Source of the DNA: JBMDXB01 sp048594975 | GTDB taxonomy: Bacteria > Acidobacteriota > Vicinamibacteria > Vicinamibacterales > 2-12-FULL-66-21 | Direction: 5' to 3' | NCBI GenBank assembly: GCA_048594975.1 | Contig: JBMDXQ010000104.1 | Coordinates: 62,001 to 126,000 of the forward strand | DNA: 64,000 bases | In this document: piece by piece, positions 61,013 to 64,000 of the stretch | How positions within the stretch are numbered: position 1 is the first letter of the stretch | Layout of the letters: each line of letters begins with the position of its first letter | Made by a program: the position numbers and the translations under genes | Notes under the pieces: model-generated | Told to the model about the DNA's origin: nothing | Database searches by the model: none | Seen by the model: only the letters and a program-made list of their open reading frames with translations

Positions 61013-62740
61013 TTACTCCGCCTTCAACGCCTCCCCGGTCAGCGCCTCTTCCACCTCCGCCACCGTTTTCGCGCGCAGCGCGCGCCTGGCGGCGGCCGTG
61101 GCGTCGGCGGAGCGCAGGCGGCGCAGGGCGCGCCTGGCGAGCGGGATCGCGGTCGGCGCCATGCTGAACTCCGTCAGGCCGAGGCCGACGAGCAGCATGA
61201 GCAGCACCGGATCGGCAGCGATCTCCCCGCAGACGGCGACCGGGATGCCGCGGCGCCGCCCGGCGCGCGCGACGAGGCGCAGCGTCCGGATGATCGCGGG
61301 GTGGAACGGCTCGTAGAGCCGCGACACCCGGTCGTCGGTCCGGTCTACCGCCAGGCTGTACTGGATCAGGTCGTTGGTGCCGATGCTGAAGAAGTCGGCG
61401 TGCTCGGCGAGCAGGTCGGCGGTCAGCGCCGCCGACGGCACTTCGATCATCACGCCAATCGGCACGTCGCGCACCGGGCACCCGCGCGTGCGCAGCGCGT
61501 CGGCGGCGCGCCCCACCGCGGCCCGCGCCGCCCTCAGCTCCTCGACGCCCGAGACGAACGGGAACATGATCCGCAGCTGGCCGTGCACCGATGCGCGCAG
61601 CAGCGCGCGCAGCTGCGCGTCGAAAATCTCCTCCAGCGTCAGGCTGAGACGGACGCCGCGAAGTCCGAGCGGCGCGCGCGCGCCGTCGACCGCCGCCTGT
61701 TCGATGCGCAGCTGCGGCTCGCTGACGTCGAACGTGCGGATGGTGACCCGGCCTGGCGCCATGTCCTCGACCAGCTGGCGGTAGGCCCGGTACTGCGCCT
61801 CCTCGCCGAGCGCCGCCTGCCCCGCCTCGGCGAGCAGGAACTCGGATCGAAACAGCCCCACCCCCTCCGCACCGTGCTCGCGCACCTGCGCGACGTCGCC
61901 GGGCGCCTGGATGTTCGCCTCGATGCGGACGCTCACACCGTCGGCCGTCACCGCCGGACCGCGGCGGAACTCCTCCAGCGCCTGCTCCCACGCCGCCTGC
62001 TGCGCCTGGCGCGCGAGCACGCTGCGCAGCGTCTCGGCGTCGGGCGCGACGTGGACCTCGCCGGAGCTGCCGTCGACGGCCACGGTCGCGCCCGGTGAGA
62101 TGATCGAGCTGGCCGACGGCAGCGCGGCGACGGCGGGAATCCGCATCGACCGCGCCAGGATGGCGCTGTGGTGTGTCCAGCTGCCGGTATCGGTGACGAT
62201 CGCCGCCAGCTGCCGCCAGTCGAGCTGCGCGATGGTCGACGGGGTGATCTCGTCACCGACCAGCACCAGCGGGTCTTCGAGCCCCTTGAGCCGCTCCAGC
62301 GGATCCTCGGTGGCGCGCAGGTTCATGCACAGCCGCCCGACCACGTCGGCGACGTCTCCCTTGCGCTCGCGCAGATAGGCGTCATCGGCCTGGTCGAAGA
62401 GCGCGGAGATCTGCTCGAGGACGCGCTGCAGCGCCGACTCGGCGTTCAGCCGCTCGACGCGGATGATCTCGCGCGCGCGGTCCACGAGCATGGTGTCGTC
62501 GAGCATCAGCAGCTGGGCGTCGAACAGGTAGGCGTGCTCGCCGCCGGTGCCGCCCACGATGCGGCTCTTGATGTGCTCGATCTGCTCACGCGCGCGCGCG
62601 CGCGCCTCGTCCAGCCGCTGCAGCTCGCGCGGCACGAGCGCTTCCGGGACGAGGTAGCGGACATCGCGCGACCCGCGCTTGAGCACGAGCGCCTTGCCGA
62701 CGCCGATGCCCGGGGAGACTCCCAGTCCGTTCAGGCGCAC
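61013..62740 (-). CDS. ptsI: Phosphoenolpyruvate-protein phosphotransferase (PTS enzyme I)
   Basis: EI takes phosphate from PEP and passes it to HPr. From GTG 62740 the product is 575 residues: the N-terminal HPr-binding/swivelling domain (RLNGLGVSPGIGVGKAL), the phospho-His in WTHHSAILARSMRIPAV (His191), and the PEP-binding TIM barrel (GVGLFRSEFLLAE, IRTFDVSEPQ, IMFPFVSGVEE, DFFSIGTNDLIQYSLAVDR, VCGEIAADP). The start overlaps the end of the HPr gene by 10 bp. A run of alternating CG near 62587 encodes an Ala-Arg repeat. No sugar-specific EIIB, EIIC or EIID is near. Confidence 0.95.
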   Translation of the reverse strand: MRLNGLGVSPGIGVGKALVLKRGSRDVRYLVPEALVPRELQRLDEARARAREQIEHIKSRIVGGTGGEHAYLFDAQLLMLDDTMLVDRAREIIRVERLNAESALQRVLEQISALFDQADDAYLRERKGDVADVVGRLCMNLRATEDPLERLKGLEDPLVLVGDEITPSTIAQLDWRQLAAIVTDTGSWTHHSAILARSMRIPAVAALPSASSIISPGATVAVDGSSGEVHVAPDAETLRSVLARQAQQAAWEQALEEFRRGPAVTADGVSVRIEANIQAPGDVAQVREHGAEGVGLFRSEFLLAEAGQAALGEEAQYRAYRQLVEDMAPGRVTIRTFDVSEPQLRIEQAAVDGARAPLGLRGVRLSLTLEEIFDAQLRALLRASVHGQLRIMFPFVSGVEELRAARAAVGRAADALRTRGCPVRDVPIGVMIEVPSAALTADLLAEHADFFSIGTNDLIQYSLAVDRTDDRVSRLYEPFHPAIIRTLRLVARAGRRRGIPVAVCGEIAADPVLLMLLVGLGLTEFSMAPTAIPLARRALRRLRSADATAAARRALRAKTVAEVEEALTGEALKAE

Positions 62741-63006
62741 GGTCCCTCGTCGAATCCGCGCCCGACCAGCGCGCACAAGGCGGCTATCGCTTCCGCCTCG
62801 TCCACGCCGTCGGCGCTGATGGTGATGACGCTGCCCTGCGCCGCCGACAGCAGCAGCAGCCCCATGACGCTCTTGCCGTCCATCTCGCGTCTGCCGCGCG
62901 CCACCCGCACCCGGCAGCGGAACGCGCTCGCCGCGTGGACGAACCGCGCCGCCGCCCGCGCGTGCAGGCCGAGGGGATTGACGATCGTCGCCTGGCAGGA
63001 GATCAT
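62731..63006 (-). CDS. ptsH: HPr-family phosphocarrier protein
   Basis: The 91-residue HPr has active His15 in NPLGLHARAAARFV and the regulatory Ser46 context MDGKSVMGLLLL, so it could be a target for HPr kinase if hprK exists upstream of the window. It relays phosphate from EI to EIIA proteins. ATG 63006 overlaps the EIIA stop by 4 bp (ATGA). Confidence 0.95.
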   Translation of the reverse strand: MISCQATIVNPLGLHARAAARFVHAASAFRCRVRVARGRREMDGKSVMGLLLLSAAQGSVITISADGVDEAEAIAALCALVGRGFDEGPCA

Positions 63007-63434
63007 GCCTTCTCGCCGCGCAGCAGGTCGGACGCCACCCAGATCGCGTTCCGGCCGTGCTCGCGCATCTCCCTCGCCAGCGTCAGCAGGTCGGTTTCCT
63101 TCGGCGGGCGCGCCAGCTTGATCAGCATCGGCAGATTCACGCCGGTGATCACCTCCACGTGCTCGCTGACATAGGTCACGCCCAGGTTCGCCGGCGTGCC
63201 ACCGAACATGTCGGTCAGCACCAGCACTCCGGCGGGATCCTCCTCGGTACCGCCCGCCGAGCCACGCACGCGCTCGATCGCCCGCCCGATCTCCTCCCGC
63301 GCGTGGTCGACGTCGTCGTGCCAGCCAATCGACACGGCGGCAAACTGCGGCAGATCCCCCACGATCATCTCCGCAGAATTCACCAGCTCAGTCGCGAGCT
63401 GCCCGTGTGTGACGACGACGACGCCGAGCTTCAT
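63003..63434 (-). CDS. PTS EIIA-Man-type domain protein
   Basis: The 143-residue protein is a stand-alone EIIA of the mannose family: LGVVVVTHGQLATELV with phospho-His10, VLVLTDMFGGTPANLGVTYV, and VITGVNLPMLIKLA. In related gene orders (hprK-rapZ-manX-ptsH-ptsI) this EIIA is part of a regulatory PTS without transport components, as appears here. ATG 63434 is the start. Upstream lies a 75-bp gap with reiterated CCCTT words, then rapZ. Confidence 0.93.
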   Translation of the reverse strand: MKLGVVVVTHGQLATELVNSAEMIVGDLPQFAAVSIGWHDDVDHAREEIGRAIERVRGSAGGTEEDPAGVLVLTDMFGGTPANLGVTYVSEHVEVITGVNLPMLIKLARPPKETDLLTLAREMREHGRNAIWVASDLLRGEKA

Positions 63435-63509
63435 GACCGACCCACCTGCCTGCGCCTTCCCCTTTGCTCCTTACCCCTTGCCCCTCTCTTTACCCTTCAG
63501 GGTACGGCT

Positions 63510-64000
63510 TCAGTCGATCGCGATGTCCCTGTGCTTGACCCTTACCTGCACGCCGGGCAGTCCGCTCAGTCCCTTGCGCAGCGCTTCCGCGATCGCCACC
63601 GATCGGTGCCGGCCGCCGGTGCAGCCGATCCCGATTGTCAGGTACGCCTTTCCCTCCTGCACGTACTGCGGGATCAGGAAGCGAAGGAAACTCAGCGTGT
63701 GGTCGAGAAACTCCTGCGTGCCCTTCGCCTGGTCGAGATAGCGGACGACCTTGGCGTCGCGTCCGGTGAAGGGTCGCAGCGCCGGGACGAAATGCGGGTT
63801 CGGCAGGAAGCGCACGTCGAAGAGCAAGTCCGAGTCGACCGGGATTCCGCGCTTGAAGCCGAAGCTGAGGATGGTCACGACCAGCTGCGAGCCGGGCGCG
63901 CGGCCGCTGGCCACGCCGGTGAACGTCTGCCGGAGATCGTGGACCGTCATCCCCGACGTGTCGACGATGTGGTCCGCCATCCTGCGGATGGCGCGCATCG
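63510..64000 (-). CDS. rapZ: RapZ/YvcJ-family nucleotide-binding RNase adapter, C-terminal part
   Basis: The C-terminal domain of the UPF0042/RapZ family is present: SQLVVTILSFGFKRGIP, DLLFDVRFLPNPHFVPALRPFTGRD, GIGCTGGRHRSVAIAEAL with the conserved His/Arg. In E. coli RapZ presents the GlmZ sRNA to RNase E to tune GlmS and amino-sugar synthesis; the family also hydrolyses GTP. The N-terminal P-loop kinase-like domain lies outside the window; the ATG within 63998 is internal. Its place before EIIA, HPr and EI is typical. Confidence 0.93.
   Translation of the reverse strand, partial: MRAIRRMADHIVDTSGMTVHDLRQTFTGVASGRAPGSQLVVTILSFGFKRGIPVDSDLLFDVRFLPNPHFVPALRPFTGRDAKVVRYLDQAKGTQEFLDHTLSFLRFLIPQYVQEGKAYLTIGIGCTGGRHRSVAIAEALRKGLSGLPGVQVRVKHRDIAID

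Noticed and set aside
62583..62605. Alternating CG run in ptsI as a phase-variation tract
   Set aside because: It encodes an Ala-Arg stretch in a tolerant helical region; a length of about eight CG units in a GC-rich genome is not strong evidence for slippage control.

Overview
The window is high-GC (roughly two thirds G+C), densely coded bacterial chromosome. It carries no rRNA, tRNA, CRISPR array, insertion sequence or prophage that I can see. Gene content points to an Acidobacteriota lineage, probably Vicinamibacteria-like. The clues are an Oar-type TonB-dependent receptor with a carboxypeptidase-regulatory-like N-terminus, a fused LptF-LptG permease, a PilMNOP/GspDEFG hybrid secretion locus, DUF4252 and DUF4342 proteins, and a RapZ/EIIA-Man/HPr/EI regulatory phosphotransferase block. 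This assignment is inferred from gene content; no 16S gene is present.

Layout. 1-13.3 kb: the 3' part of an NAD(P)HX dehydratase gene, tsaE, a secreted intradiol-dioxygenase-like protein, guaB, secA, an M23 peptidase, a ComM-type AAA protein, an ECF sigma/membrane protein/DUF4252 operon and an MltD-type transglycosylase. 13.5-15.6 kb: an isolated two-gene bacterial-microcompartment (BMC) unit, a hexameric shell protein and a CoA-acylating aldehyde dehydrogenase with an EutQ-like tail. 15.7-29.4 kb: an unknown lipoprotein, a soluble lytic transglycosylase and a long type IV pilus/type II secretion operon (F, E, M, N, O, P, secretin, two pseudopilins), followed by a divergent pair of an Ig/PKD lipoprotein and a pseudopilin lacking Glu5.

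29.4-41.7 kb looks like a muropeptide/amino-sugar salvage region: two SSS-family symporters, a serine hydrolase, a GHL10-like glycosidase, a TonB receptor, a BadF-type sugar kinase, NagB and MurQ. 41.7-52.8 kb: a XerC/D recombinase, DUF4342, metK, a PHP-domain protein overlapping a convergent GntR regulator, LptFG, ParB/ParA, a bifunctional-nuclease family protein and MiaB. 52.8-60 kb: RecN and the complete tolQ-R-A-B-pal-cpoB envelope operon. 60-64 kb: SSB, a cupin, EI, HPr, EIIA-Man and the 3' part of rapZ.

The most unusual signal is not a gene. At least four unrelated sets of short reiterated words fill intergenic gaps (8.13-8.39, 3.66-3.76 and 38.81-38.97, 42.80-42.88 and 50.79-50.86, and 26.97-27.08, 41.72-41.90 and 55.46-55.65 kb). 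In the clearest copies the word is repeated in one orientation and then in the opposite one, so the transcript could fold into a long hairpin. One copy, with perfect 22-bp arms, sits inside the tol operon between tolQ and tolR. A small REP-like palindrome (3.63 and 27.17 kb) is dispersed as well.
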